DNA of 64,000 bases from PCPOR2b sp965220385 (GCA_965220385.1 OZ244825.1:1922001-1986000); one strand, 5' to 3'; numbered from the stretch's first letter, positions 9,860 through 19,602 are shown. Translations and numbers: made by a program. The notes: generated by a model from the sequence alone, not told the origin.

Positions 9860-10607
9860 TAGGGGCAGGTCTTGTGCCTGCCCTATACTGTAGGAGGGAT
9901 TTCCCAATCCCGACACATCGTTCGGGATTGAAGACGGTAATACGGGAAGCGGATATTTAGCCCCAGTTGCTTTGAATCCCGCCTGTCCCGATTCATCGGG
10001 GATGTATCGGGGCGGGGCGACATGTGCCATTTGTCTGAATCGCGGATTAAAACGGATTACACGGATAAGGCAAAGAAAATGGGAAACCCAGCTTTTAGCA
10101 CCAGTTTTGAATCCCGATTTATCGGGGCGGGGCGACATGTTTATAGTACGCGGAACACGCAAATAACCAAAGCCCCAGCGGGGCGACATGTGTTGGAGTG
10201 ATGCGTGATGCGTAAATAGTTCATTGGTTTAATTCTTGTCTGAATCAGGATTTTCTGGATTAAAGGATTGACAGGATAGAAAACGGAAGGTGAAACGGGA
10301 TGTGGTGCATTGGTTCATTTAGCCCCAGAGGGGCGACATGTTTATAGCCGGGCGATAGGCCCTTCTTCCAAGCCCCAGCGGGGCGACATGTGCCATTTGT
10401 CTGAATCGCGGATTAAAACGGATTACACGGATAAGGCAAAGAAAATGGGAAACCCAGCTTTTAGCACCAGCGGTGCGACATGTTTATAGTGCACGGAATA
10501 CGCAAATAACCAAAGCCCCAGAGGGGCGACATGTTAGGACTTACACAGTTCAGGTTGTAGGGAACAACGATCGTTGTTCCCCACGGACATAACAAGGAAC
10601 GAAGCAC
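9860..10607. repeat. Repeat cluster between helicase and methyltransferase genes
   Basis: This 748-bp stretch has no credible gene. It holds seven or more REP-like units (for example 10171-10191, 10321-10341, 10371-10391, 10462-10482, 10513-10534), GGGGCAGG/CCTGCCC and CCCGAT palindromes, and two copies of the GATTAAAACGGATTACACGG repeat. The methyltransferase promoter must lie here or further upstream. Confidence 0.75.
10012..10104 (+). repeat. 93-bp perfect direct repeat, copy 1 (copy 2 at 10378-10470)
   Basis: Bases 10012-10104 and 10378-10470 appear identical by eye. They run from the REP unit through GATTAAAACGGATTACACGG to TTTTAGCACCAG. Flanking text after both copies (TTTATAGT, GCAAATAACCAAAGCCCCAG) is also shared, so a larger unit was probably duplicated and then partly deleted. 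Confidence 0.8.
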
Positions 10608-13600
10608 ATGAACAACGAAGAAATCAGCAAGAAGCAAGAAATCGAATCCGCCTTGGCGGAGATGATTGACGACGACTTTTTGGAAACCTCAAGGGAGCTG
10701 TTGGCGGTTTTGGGCTACTGTAGCGACCGGACTGCGAATTTCCCGGGAACAGCGGATGACTTTATCCGGCGGTTTCCAACCCGGAACGAAAACACCGACA
10801 CAGAGCGGGAATTTCGCAAGAACGTGGAATCAGTAGAGCTGGTGTTTCAAGTCACGAGCAGGGAAATTGCCCCAGATGATCAGCCAATGCTGTTTGAGGC
10901 ACCAACCTTTGATGAGGGATATGTAAGGACTTTCACCTTCTTTGCAATCGAATTGAAAGATTCAGACTACCCCCGCGGCAAATACGCCCAATTCACGCGA
11001 GAGGTCAACAAACGGCTGGTGATGCCGGTTGTAGTATTCTTTCGCGTTAGGGACCGTTTGACCATAGGCTTTGTCGGTCGCCGTCAACACAGGCTTGACC
11101 AGGACCGCGACGTGCTGGAACAGGTCACGCTGATTAAGGACATTCACTTAGATAACCCGCACCGGGCTCATCTGGACATTCTGTTTCAACTTTCGTTGGG
11201 GGAATGCGCGAAGTGGATGGCTGCCAACTATGAACAGGAAAACTTCGATGGGTTGCTCGCGGCGTGGCTTGCCCAACTGGACACCTCCGAACTCAACAAA
11301 CGCTTCTTCAACGAACTCGCCAACTGGTATTTCTGGGCGGTCGATCAGGTCACGTTCCCAGACGACGCGGGAGAAGATGTCGAAGTCCGCAACGCCACCA
11401 GCGTGATCCGCCTGCTCACGCGGTTCATTTTTGTCTGGTTCATCAGGGAAAAAGGACTGGTGCCGGACGCCCTCTTTAACCCAACGGAACTTGATGATAT
11501 TCTCAAAGACTGCAATCCGGGGGAAAGCACCTACTACAAGGCAATCCTTCAGAACCTGTTTTTTGCCACGCTCAATCAGGAGATGAACACCGCACAAAAT
11601 CCCAATAACCGCAGATTTCGTGGTGAGGGACGGCAACACTACAACATCACATCGCTCTACCGCTACAAAGACCATTTCATCGACCCGGACGATGCCCTAC
11701 GACAGTTTGAGACGATCCCTTTCCTAAATGGCGGTCTATTTGAGTGCTTGGATGGGCCATCTAAAGATGATCCGACAGAGATTCTACGAATTGACGGCTT
11801 TTCTGACCGAAACGACATTCCGCTGCGTGTCCCTAATGAACTGTTCTTTTCGGATGAACAGACCGTTGACCTCAATGCCGCTTACGGAACGAGGGGACGA
11901 CAGCATAAAGTACGTGGTCTGGTTCATATCCTCAGCAGCTACAAATTCACGATTGCCGAAAACACCCCTATTGAGGAGGAGGTCGCTCTGGACCCCGAAC
12001 TGCTCGGCAAGGTGTTTGAAAACCTGCTCGCCGCCTACAACCCCGAAACCAAAGTAACCGCCCGCAAGCAGACCGGCTCCTACTACACCCCACGCGAGAT
12101 TGTCAACTACATGACCGACGAGTCGTTGATCGCCTATCTCAAAAACGCGCTCATCCGCCACGCTGAGTCCGATGCACAAACAGCGGAGATCGAGGAGAAA
12201 CTTCGCGGGCTGCTCGCCTATAACGATGCCCCAAACCCATTCGATGAAACGGAAACCGATGTGCTAATCAAAGCCATTGACACCCTCAAGATCCTTGATC
12301 CCGCCTGCGGTTCGGGCGCGTTTCCGATGGGGGTGCTGCATAAATTGGTATTCATTCTCGGAAAACTGGATCCGCGCAACGAGCAGTGGAGACAACGGCA
12401 AATCGCCAGAGTCGAAAGCACCATTGAGAGGGCGGAGGAAATTGACGATAGCACATTTCGTGAAAACACCATCCGCGACCTTGAGGGTGAAATTGAGAAC
12501 ATCAACGAGGCATTCGAGCGGAACGAACTGGACTACGGACGGAAACTCTACCTGATTGAAAACTGCATCTACGGCGTGGACATCCAACCGATTGCCACCC
12601 AGATTGCCAAACTCCGCTTCTTTATCTCCCTCATCGTAGACCAACAGATTGACGACTCACGAGAGAATCACGGGGTGCGTCCACTGCCGAACTTGGAAAC
12701 GAAATTTGTCGCAGCGAATACGCTCCTCGGCGTGGATAGACCGTTGCAAACGCAAATCCGCAGCCCGCAGGTTGACCGTAAGGAGAAGGAACTGGAGGAG
12801 GTTCGCCGAAGGCACTTCACCGCTCGCACCCCACGAACCAAAGCCAAATACCGTGCCCTCGACGGCCAAATCCGCACCGAAATCGGTGAATTGCTCAGAG
12901 ACCTCGGTTTTCCCGATGAGACGACCGAAAAAATCGCTAATTGGGACCCCTACGATCAGAATGCAAGTGCGGATTGGTTTGATTCGGAATGGATGTTTGG
13001 GATCAGGGATGGGTATGATATTACGATTGGCAATCCGCCGTATATTCAATTGCAAAGCGATGGTGGACGGTTAGGGCGTTTGTATGTACCGTGCAATTTT
13101 GATAGCTTTATCCGGACAGGTGATATTTATTGCCTATTCTATGAAAAAGCGAATCAACTGTTAAGCGAGGGTGGACATACCTGTTTTATTACTTCCAACA
13201 AATGGATGCGCGCAGCGTATGGCAAAAAGCTGAGAGATTATTTTATCTCACATACCCAACCTATTCAACTACTGAACATGGGACCAGATGTTTTTGATGC
13301 CACCGTGGACACCAACATCCTACTATTACAAAACGCCCTATCCGATGTCCATCTCCCCTTCACAGCTACAACTATCAAACCTGATTTCGACAAACATACT
13401 GGCGACATAGCCAAATACCTGAAGGATAACGGTGTGGCTATGGAACTACCATCCAAAGGCGAACCGTGGGCGATACTCTCACCGACTGAACTTGCCCTGA
13501 AACGCAAGATAGAAGAGGTTAGCAAACCGCTCAAAGACTGGGATATACACATCTATCGTGGAGTTGTAACAGGTTTCAATGAAGCATTTGTCATAGACGA

Positions 13601-14333
13601 AGCCAAGCGTAAAGAATTGATAGCGGTTGACCCAAAGTCTGCCAAAATCATCAAACCACTTCTGCGCGGACGAGACATCAAACGCTATCATGCTCAATGG
13701 GCGGGATTGTATTTGATAAGTACTTTTCCTGTCCTTGATTTGAACATTGACGATTATCCTGTGGTTAAAAATTATCTTCTGGAATTTGGCAAAGATCGAT
13801 TAGAACAAACAGGCAAAATACTTGCTGACGGCACTAAATCTCGTAAGAAGACAGGAAATAAATGGTTTGAGTTACAAGATCAAATTGCTTACTACCCCGA
13901 GTTTGCAAAGGAGAAAGTTATTTATCCAGAGATAACAAAGTTTCTCCCATTTGTTTACGACCCAAATGAGTTCTACATCAATAATAAGAGTTTTATCATT
14001 ACGGGCGGAAATTATTTGAAATATCTTACAGGATATTTTAACTCAAAAGTTGCAGCAAGGTGGATTCGGCAAAACTGTCCAGAGTTAGGTGATGACAGAA
14101 GAGAGTTGAGAAAAGTATTCTTTGAGAATATTTTAATTCCTCCTGTTACAGAAGCGAACCAACATCTTGTCACGCAGATAGAAACGCGGGTTGACCAAAT
14201 CCTCGCCACCAAAGGCACGGCCCCGGACGCAGATGTATCCGAACTTGAAAAAGAGATTGATCAGATAGTATACTTCTTATACGATCTCACCCCTGAAGAA
14301 ATCGCTATTGTGGAGGCGGCGGAAAATGTCTGA
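10608..14333 (+). CDS. Eco57I-like (type IIG-style) N6-adenine DNA methyltransferase
   Basis: This 1241-residue protein carries SAM motif I DPACGSGAFPMG near residue 564 and catalytic motif IV NPPYIQL near 808, as in N6-adenine methyltransferases of the Eco57I class. A TaqI-like target-recognition region covers about 960-1241, with VVTGFNEAFVID and KPLLRGRDIKRY. The first 450 residues are family-specific; IELKDSDYPRGKYAQFTREV could belong to a nuclease-like fold, but no clear PD-(D/E)XK triad is visible. Together with the PLD-SNF2 helicase and the ATPase this suggests a helicase-methylase-ATPase type defence locus. Whether this protein modifies only, or also restricts, cannot be told. Confidence 0.9.
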   Translation: MNNEEISKKQEIESALAEMIDDDFLETSRELLAVLGYCSDRTANFPGTADDFIRRFPTRNENTDTEREFRKNVESVELVFQVTSREIAPDDQPMLFEAPTFDEGYVRTFTFFAIELKDSDYPRGKYAQFTREVNKRLVMPVVVFFRVRDRLTIGFVGRRQHRLDQDRDVLEQVTLIKDIHLDNPHRAHLDILFQLSLGECAKWMAANYEQENFDGLLAAWLAQLDTSELNKRFFNELANWYFWAVDQVTFPDDAGEDVEVRNATSVIRLLTRFIFVWFIREKGLVPDALFNPTELDDILKDCNPGESTYYKAILQNLFFATLNQEMNTAQNPNNRRFRGEGRQHYNITSLYRYKDHFIDPDDALRQFETIPFLNGGLFECLDGPSKDDPTEILRIDGFSDRNDIPLRVPNELFFSDEQTVDLNAAYGTRGRQHKVRGLVHILSSYKFTIAENTPIEEEVALDPELLGKVFENLLAAYNPETKVTARKQTGSYYTPREIVNYMTDESLIAYLKNALIRHAESDAQTAEIEEKLRGLLAYNDAPNPFDETETDVLIKAIDTLKILDPACGSGAFPMGVLHKLVFILGKLDPRNEQWRQRQIARVESTIERAEEIDDSTFRENTIRDLEGEIENINEAFERNELDYGRKLYLIENCIYGVDIQPIATQIAKLRFFISLIVDQQIDDSRENHGVRPLPNLETKFVAANTLLGVDRPLQTQIRSPQVDRKEKELEEVRRRHFTARTPRTKAKYRALDGQIRTEIGELLRDLGFPDETTEKIANWDPYDQNASADWFDSEWMFGIRDGYDITIGNPPYIQLQSDGGRLGRLYVPCNFDSFIRTGDIYCLFYEKANQLLSEGGHTCFITSNKWMRAAYGKKLRDYFISHTQPIQLLNMGPDVFDATVDTNILLLQNALSDVHLPFTATTIKPDFDKHTGDIAKYLKDNGVAMELPSKGEPWAILSPTELALKRKIEEVSKPLKDWDIHIYRGVVTGFNEAFVIDEAKRKELIAVDPKSAKIIKPLLRGRDIKRYHAQWAGLYLISTFPVLDLNIDDYPVVKNYLLEFGKDRLEQTGKILADGTKSRKKTGNKWFELQDQIAYYPEFAKEKVIYPEITKFLPFVYDPNEFYINNKSFIITGGNYLKYLTGYFNSKVAARWIRQNCPELGDDRRELRKVFFENILIPPVTEANQHLVTQIETRVDQILATKGTAPDADVSELEKEIDQIVYFLYDLTPEEIAIVEAAENV

Positions 14334-14440
14334 ATCACGGAAGATACCAACAACGTCGCGCTATAATTTCTGGCTCAATCAGCCCGGAACGTTGCGCGAC
14401 AGTGTCGGGTGTTTGATTAAGCAGATAGCGCGGATTTTTT

Positions 14441-14595
14441 GAATCCGTGTAATCCTTTAATCCGCGATAATCAGCGATTCAGACAAATGTTCGCCAATGT
14501 ACCAATCAACATAGCCCCAGCGGGGCGACATGTGTATAGAATGTTTTTTTCAACCCGTGTAATCCCTAAATCCGCGTCAATCCACGATTCTGACA
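14441..14595 (+). repeat. Two spacer repeats (ATCCGTGTAATCC ... CGATTCAGACA) and a REP unit
   Basis: The first spacer repeat covers 14441-14485 and a diverged one 14552-14595, with a REP-like unit at 14512-14533 between them. The same spacer recurs downstream of other TPR genes at 16103-16147, 20909-20950, 22829-22871, 22970-23015 and 23457-23502. Confidence 0.8.
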
Positions 14596-14630
14596 GTGAA
14601 GAAATCTATTATGGAGAAGAAGAAATAAAA

Positions 14631-16079
14631 ATGTCGAATCAATCCAATACTTCAAATGATACGCCACGCACGGTGCAGGATGTTATCCGCGCGATAGAGA
14701 CGAAATCCGCTGGCGGTGGCTATATCTACCGCGGTGAACCTGAATGCCATGAGGAACCTCCACACTATGGGAAAGTTTCCTCAAGCCTTTGGCGCGAATA
14801 TGGTATTGGGGAGGTTGATATAGAGGTTGTCCAAGCAGAGATGCTGAACGACGCTAAAAAGCATATCGGGGATCTGCCTCAAGATTTTCGTGTGGATGTC
14901 GGGGCATTTCCAAATGTGGCCGAAGAGAATACCGATGAAACCATCAATTTTGAAATCCTGACTGAAATCCAACACTACGGCGGTGCAACTAACCTAATCG
15001 ACTTCACAACTGACTACTTTATCGCCCTTTTCTTTGCTTGTGATGGACACCATAACAAAGACGGCCGGGTTATCCTGCAAAAAACCGAGGAGATAACAAA
15101 TATGATTAGGCATCCTCGGAATCCACGACATCGCGTTATCGCTCAGAAAAGCGTATTTGTTCGCCCGCCCAAAGGCTTTATTGAACCACACGAGGATGAT
15201 ATAGTCACTATTCCGGCAAATCTTAAACAATTGATCCTACAACACCTGCGAATGTATCACGGCATATCTACGGAAACCATCTACAACGACCTCCATGGTT
15301 TTATTAAAAACCAAGACATTCATGGGGGTGCCTACACGGAGTTTTATAGAGGATTTGCCTGTCACAAGAGAGGAGATGAGGCAACAAATTCTAAAACAAA
15401 ACAGAAGGAATATGAGAAATCTATTGGGCATTATACCAAAGCGATAGAACTCAACCCCAATTACGTCGAAGCCTATAATAATCGTGGCGTTGCTTACACG
15501 GATAAAGGCGAATATGACCGTGCCCTTAATGATTGCAACACAGCGATACAACTTAACCCCCATTCTGCCGCAACTTATTTGAATCGCGGTAATGCTTACC
15601 AGAACAAAGGGGATTATGACCGTGCCATTGAAGATTATACCAAAGCAATAGACATGAACCATGGTTATGCCAATGCTCATTTCAATCGCGGTAATGCTTA
15701 CCAGAACAAAGGGGATTATGACCGTGCCATTGAAGATTATACCAAAACGATAGACTTGAAACCTGACTTTGCCATGGCCTATAATAATCGCGGGGTAGCT
15801 TTTCTAAGCAACAATGCAGCTCACCAAGCTATTGAGGACTACACCACGGCGATAAGACTGAACCCGGAACTTGCCCTACCTTACTACAATCGCGGAGCAG
15901 CGTATTTACTCCTAAAAAAATGGGAGAAAGCCAGAGCAGACCTGACTGCTGCCAGAGATATGGGGATAGATATCATCGCTTCATTTCATAATGACTATGA
16001 AAGCGTCCCGGACTTTGAGCAGAAAAATGGTTTGAAACTACCGGCAGACATCGCCGCCATGCTAACACCCCAGCAATAA
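14631..16079 (+). CDS. FRG-domain protein with C-terminal TPR repeats
   Basis: Residues about 12-200 form an FRG domain: YIYRGEP near 32 (the Y/F-R-G motif) and QHYGGATNLIDFTTDYFIALFFACDG near 112-138. About six TPR units follow (34-residue period, consensus YNNRGxAYxxKGDYDRAIEDYTKAIELNP). The protein ends in a cap, LTAARDMGIDIIASFHNDY ... LPADIAAMLTP, shared with three other proteins here. The frame is open from 14439, but that stretch translates repeat DNA, so I start at ATG 14631. The biochemical activity of FRG is not established. I infer a defence effector or sensor from context. Confidence 0.85.
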   Translation: MSNQSNTSNDTPRTVQDVIRAIETKSAGGGYIYRGEPECHEEPPHYGKVSSSLWREYGIGEVDIEVVQAEMLNDAKKHIGDLPQDFRVDVGAFPNVAEENTDETINFEILTEIQHYGGATNLIDFTTDYFIALFFACDGHHNKDGRVILQKTEEITNMIRHPRNPRHRVIAQKSVFVRPPKGFIEPHEDDIVTIPANLKQLILQHLRMYHGISTETIYNDLHGFIKNQDIHGGAYTEFYRGFACHKRGDEATNSKTKQKEYEKSIGHYTKAIELNPNYVEAYNNRGVAYTDKGEYDRALNDCNTAIQLNPHSAATYLNRGNAYQNKGDYDRAIEDYTKAIDMNHGYANAHFNRGNAYQNKGDYDRAIEDYTKTIDLKPDFAMAYNNRGVAFLSNNAAHQAIEDYTTAIRLNPELALPYYNRGAAYLLLKKWEKARADLTAARDMGIDIIASFHNDYESVPDFEQKNGLKLPADIAAMLTPQQ

Positions 16080-16148
16080 GCATCACCGCCGACGAATCTT
16101 TTTGAATCCGTGTAATCCCTGAATCCGCGATAATCAGCGATTCAGACA
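16074..16148 (+). repeat. Cassette spacer with shared stop-codon leader
   Basis: The stretch begins CAATAAGCATCACCGCCGA, in which TAA is the stop of the FRG-TPR gene, and continues into the ATCCGTGTAATCC ... GCGATTCAGAC spacer. The same leader follows the genes ending at 20886 and 22807, so the spacer is part of a repeated cassette boundary. Confidence 0.8.
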
Positions 16149-16259
16149 GTAAGGGAAGCGGGATTGTGAAGGAAGGGTAAACAGGATAAGCAGGGCTGCG
16201 TCCAAAAATCCTGAGAATCCTAAAATCCTGTAAATCTTGATTCAGACAGAGGAAAGAGA

Positions 16260-19238
16260 ATGAACAAACCCCTAAAGATATTTATTACCTATGCACATAA
16301 AAATAAAGAAGCAAAAGATAAATTGATAGAGTGCCTTGCTGTAATGAAAAGCGATGGGGTGATAAGCATCTGGCATGATAACGAAATCCTCCCAGGCGAC
16401 AAATGGCGCGAAGAGATCTTTTCCACACACCTTCCCGATTCGGATATTCTCCTCTATCTCGTTTCCCGTGCCAGTCTTGCTTCTGAAAATTGCAACAAGG
16501 AATTAGCCGGGGCGTTGAGCTTTAAGATCAGGGTCATCCCTATTATTCTTGAGAGTTGCGATTGGCTGAACCATCAACTCAGCGACTTCCAAGCTCTTCC
16601 TAATGAAGGTTTGCCTATTAACCAATGGGATCATGAGGATGAAGGTTGGCAAAATGTGGTGGACGGTATCCGAAAAGTCGTTGATAAAATGCAGTCTCAG
16701 ACGGATTCAACTTCGGGTATCTTTGAAGATGAACTACTTGCTGAATTGGTGTTCCAACAAGGTAACGTTTTCATGATGTTCGGACAAATAGACAGGGCGA
16801 TAGAATGCTACTCATCTGTAATAGACCTGAAACCCGATTATGCGGAAGCGTATAACAATCGTGGCGTTTCTTACCAGGAACGAGGCGAGCATGACCTAGC
16901 GATCGCTGACTTTAATACAGTCATAGAACTCAATCCTGATGATGCCCATAGCTATGTCAATCGCGGTACTGCTTACAAAGACAAGGGTGATTATAACCAT
17001 GCTATCAAAGACCATAATAGGGCAATACAATTGCAGCCAAACTTTGCCGGGGCCTATAACAATCGCGGCAACGCTTACCGTAACAAAGGCAATTTTGCCC
17101 GTGCCATTGAAGACTTTAACAAAGCGATAGAACTCAATCCCAATGATGCTGGCGTTTATGGCAATCGGGGGGATGCTTACCGTAACAAAGGCAATTTTGC
17201 CTGTGCCATTGACGACTATACTAAAGCGATAGAACTCAATCCTGACCTTGCCGGGATCTATAACAACCGTGGGGCTGCTTACAGCGAGCAAGGCTTGGTT
17301 GCCCGTGCCATTGAAGACTTTAATAAAGCGATAGAACTCAATCCCAATTATACTGAAGCCCATAACAATCGCGGGGCTGCTTACGGCAGCAAAGGCAATT
17401 TTGCCCGTGCCATTAAAGATCTTAACAAAGCGATAGAACTCAATCCCAATTATACTGAAGCCTATAACAATCGCGGCAATGCTTATGCGAAAAAAGGTGA
17501 TTATGACCGTGCCATTGAAGACTATACCAGAACGATAGAACTCAATCCTAATTATGCGATGGCATATAGCAATCGCGGCAATGCTTACAGTGATAAAGGC
17601 GATTATGACCGCGCCATTGAAGACTGTAACACAGCAATAGACCTGAAACCGGATGATGCCAAAGCCTATAGTAATCGCGGTATTGCTTACCGAAACAAGG
17701 GGAAGGTTGACCGTGCTATCAAAGACTATACCAAAGCGATAGAACTCAACCCCAATTTTGCTGAAGCCTACGCTAATCGTGGGATTGCTTACGGCAAAAA
17801 GGGCGATTTTGACCGGGCCATTGCAGACTGTACCAAGGCGATACAACTGAACCCCAATGATGCCAATGCTTATAACAATCGCGGGGCAGCCTATACCAAC
17901 ACAGAGGAGTTTGATAAAGCCATCATAGACTATACCAAAGCGATAGATTTGAATCCCAATCATGGCATAGCTTATAACAATCGCGGCCGGGTGTGGTTAC
18001 ACTTGAGAGAGTGGGAAGAAGTCAAATCGGATCTAACTGCTGCCAGAGACTTGGGGATGGATATCATTGCTTTATTTCATAATGAATACAAAAACGTTGA
18101 GGCGTATGAACGGGCAAATCGAGTTAAATTGCCCGAAGACATCGCCTTGATGCTGACGCAACGCCGACGGAGTCGTTTCCCCAAGACCGAAAAATTCTTG
18201 AGTGCCGACGGCACCCCCCTCGAATCGCCCGATGTGTTGAATTTGCTGGCAAAACTTCGCAACTCGGGACCACCCCTATCGCAATATGTCCAGACGCGCC
18301 CCGCTTTCGGTATCAAGACCGGCGCGAGCGGAGCCTTTGTTGTAGATAGTGCGACGCGAGATCAACTTATTGCGGAGCACCCTGCATCCGCTGATATTTT
18401 GAAACCGTTTCTGCACGGACGGGACATCAGACGCTGGGAGGTAAAGAAACCGGTTGATAAATCCCGATCTATCGGGGACACATGGTTAATTTTTGCCCAC
18501 CGTCGCATAGAGATAAATCGTTATCCCGCCATCCGAAAACACCTGGAACAATATAGACCGGTCTTGAGCAAAAGGGCGGGTAAACAGAAATGGTACGAAC
18601 TACCAACCACCAAAAGAGGCATCGAGCTCTTTACACAAACAAAGCTAATTTGCCCGAATAACTACGACCACCAAACCTTCGCTGTTGATACAGAGGGTTT
18701 TTACTGTGGGGATACATGCTACATGATCCCAACGGAGGAGACATGGTTATGCGGTCTCCTTAATTCCCGCGCTGTGGAGTGGTTCTATTCGCAGGTGTCA
18801 AAACAGTTGACGGGTGATTATCTTCAGGCGCGCAGCCGCCATATCCAAGAAATCCCCATCCCCGACCTCACGTCAACACAGAAATCCCTGATCGGCAAAA
18901 TTGTCGATTACCTCATCTACCTTCAGGGGCAGCCGACGACGAGTGGCGGGGATTTGGCACATGCCCGCGATGCGGTGATGCTCGGGTATTTTGAGCGGAT
19001 AATTGACGGACTGGCTTATGAATCCTATCTGAGTGAAGAACTGCACCAAGGGGATAAACAGTTCTTCAACCCGTTGTTCGATGAGCGGTTGCCGCAACTT
19101 GAAGAAATTCGGGGCGATAAAATGGCCGCGTTACGGGAAATCTTCGAGTGTCTGTATGAAAGAACGCATCCAATCCGGCGGAACCTTTTCTTTTTGAACA
19201 GTGTAAAACCGATCCGCATCATTGAGGACAGAACGTGA
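16260..19238 (+). CDS. TIR domain - 13 TPR repeats - TaqI-like target-recognition domain fusion
   Basis: Residues 1-150 are a TIR domain: IFITYAHKNKEAKD, WHDNEILPGDKW and SRASLASENCNKEL, the last holding the Glu position used by NAD-cleaving TIRs. About 13 TPR units of 34 residues follow (about 163-608), then the cap LTAARDLGMDIIALFHNEY ... LPEDIALMLTQ shared with the neighbouring TPR proteins. From about residue 640 to 992 the protein becomes a TaqI/Eco57I-type C-terminal domain: FGIKTGASGAFVVD, KPFLHGRDIRRW, LICPNNYDHQTF. This resembles the end of the methyltransferase at 10608-14333. The tail looks like the stump of a second type IIG gene captured by in-frame recombination. GAGGAAAGAG precedes the ATG. 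Confidence 0.88.
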   Translation: MNKPLKIFITYAHKNKEAKDKLIECLAVMKSDGVISIWHDNEILPGDKWREEIFSTHLPDSDILLYLVSRASLASENCNKELAGALSFKIRVIPIILESCDWLNHQLSDFQALPNEGLPINQWDHEDEGWQNVVDGIRKVVDKMQSQTDSTSGIFEDELLAELVFQQGNVFMMFGQIDRAIECYSSVIDLKPDYAEAYNNRGVSYQERGEHDLAIADFNTVIELNPDDAHSYVNRGTAYKDKGDYNHAIKDHNRAIQLQPNFAGAYNNRGNAYRNKGNFARAIEDFNKAIELNPNDAGVYGNRGDAYRNKGNFACAIDDYTKAIELNPDLAGIYNNRGAAYSEQGLVARAIEDFNKAIELNPNYTEAHNNRGAAYGSKGNFARAIKDLNKAIELNPNYTEAYNNRGNAYAKKGDYDRAIEDYTRTIELNPNYAMAYSNRGNAYSDKGDYDRAIEDCNTAIDLKPDDAKAYSNRGIAYRNKGKVDRAIKDYTKAIELNPNFAEAYANRGIAYGKKGDFDRAIADCTKAIQLNPNDANAYNNRGAAYTNTEEFDKAIIDYTKAIDLNPNHGIAYNNRGRVWLHLREWEEVKSDLTAARDLGMDIIALFHNEYKNVEAYERANRVKLPEDIALMLTQRRRSRFPKTEKFLSADGTPLESPDVLNLLAKLRNSGPPLSQYVQTRPAFGIKTGASGAFVVDSATRDQLIAEHPASADILKPFLHGRDIRRWEVKKPVDKSRSIGDTWLIFAHRRIEINRYPAIRKHLEQYRPVLSKRAGKQKWYELPTTKRGIELFTQTKLICPNNYDHQTFAVDTEGFYCGDTCYMIPTEETWLCGLLNSRAVEWFYSQVSKQLTGDYLQARSRHIQEIPIPDLTSTQKSLIGKIVDYLIYLQGQPTTSGGDLAHARDAVMLGYFERIIDGLAYESYLSEELHQGDKQFFNPLFDERLPQLEEIRGDKMAALREIFECLYERTHPIRRNLFFLNSVKPIRIIEDRT

Positions 19239-19297
19239 GAATTACTGAGATTGAAATCAAAAACTTCAAAGCCTTTTATGGCACCTATTGTGTATAA
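19235..19297 (+). pseudogene. 5' stump of a RecF/SMC-like AAA ATPase gene
   Basis: A GTG overlaps the TGA stop of the preceding gene and opens a 20-codon frame reading MRITEIEIKNFKAFYGTYCV before TAA. This is the typical first strand of RecF/SMC-like ATPases (I-x-I-x-N-F-K-x-F), and the protein stops just before the Walker A region. The GTGA coupling suggests a former operon of methyltransferase and ATPase, cut when the BrnT/TPR segment arrived. Confidence 0.7.
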
Positions 19298-19314
19298 TAT
19301 ATGGACTCCACCGC

Positions 19315-19602
19315 ATGGATATTGGATTTATATGGGATGAAAACAAATATCAAGAAGTACAAAGGAGACACCATGTCCAGTTTTACGAGGTTGTTTCTGC
19401 ATTTGACGATCCAAGCGGATACGAAATAGCTGATCCCGCCGGGCATGAAGACCGACGGATGTGGATAGGGATAACCACCGGGGGGCGGGTATTGGCAATT
19501 GTCTTTTCCGAGGAAGATTTACCAATCTACCGTTTAATCACTGCGTTTGATGCAGAAAGGAGATTGCGCGATGAATACTACAGAAGAAGAAATGGAATTT
19601 GA
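19315..19602 (+). CDS. brnT: BrnT-family (DUF497) ribonuclease toxin
   Basis: BrnT toxins are small RNases that inhibit translation and are held by BrnA antitoxins. The 95-residue product from ATG 19315 shows FIWDENKYQEVQRRHHVQFYE at the N-terminus, RMWIGITTGGRVLAIVFSEED in the middle and YRLITAFDAERRLRDEYY at the end, the BrnT pattern. The frame is open from 19288, but that start falls in the ATPase stump. No BrnA-like gene follows. Instead a TPR gene starts 32 bp inside the 3' end, so the antitoxin is either lost or replaced. Confidence 0.85.
   Translation: MDIGFIWDENKYQEVQRRHHVQFYEVVSAFDDPSGYEIADPAGHEDRRMWIGITTGGRVLAIVFSEEDLPIYRLITAFDAERRLRDEYYRRRNGI

Noticed and set aside
16896..17963. 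355-codon minus-strand open frame across the TIR-TPR gene (and similar antisense frames at 15237-15680, 19538-20182, 21863-22189)
   Set aside because: They are mirror frames of TPR repeats. The periodic codon pattern keeps the opposite strand free of stops, and the products are low-complexity with no ribosome-binding site.
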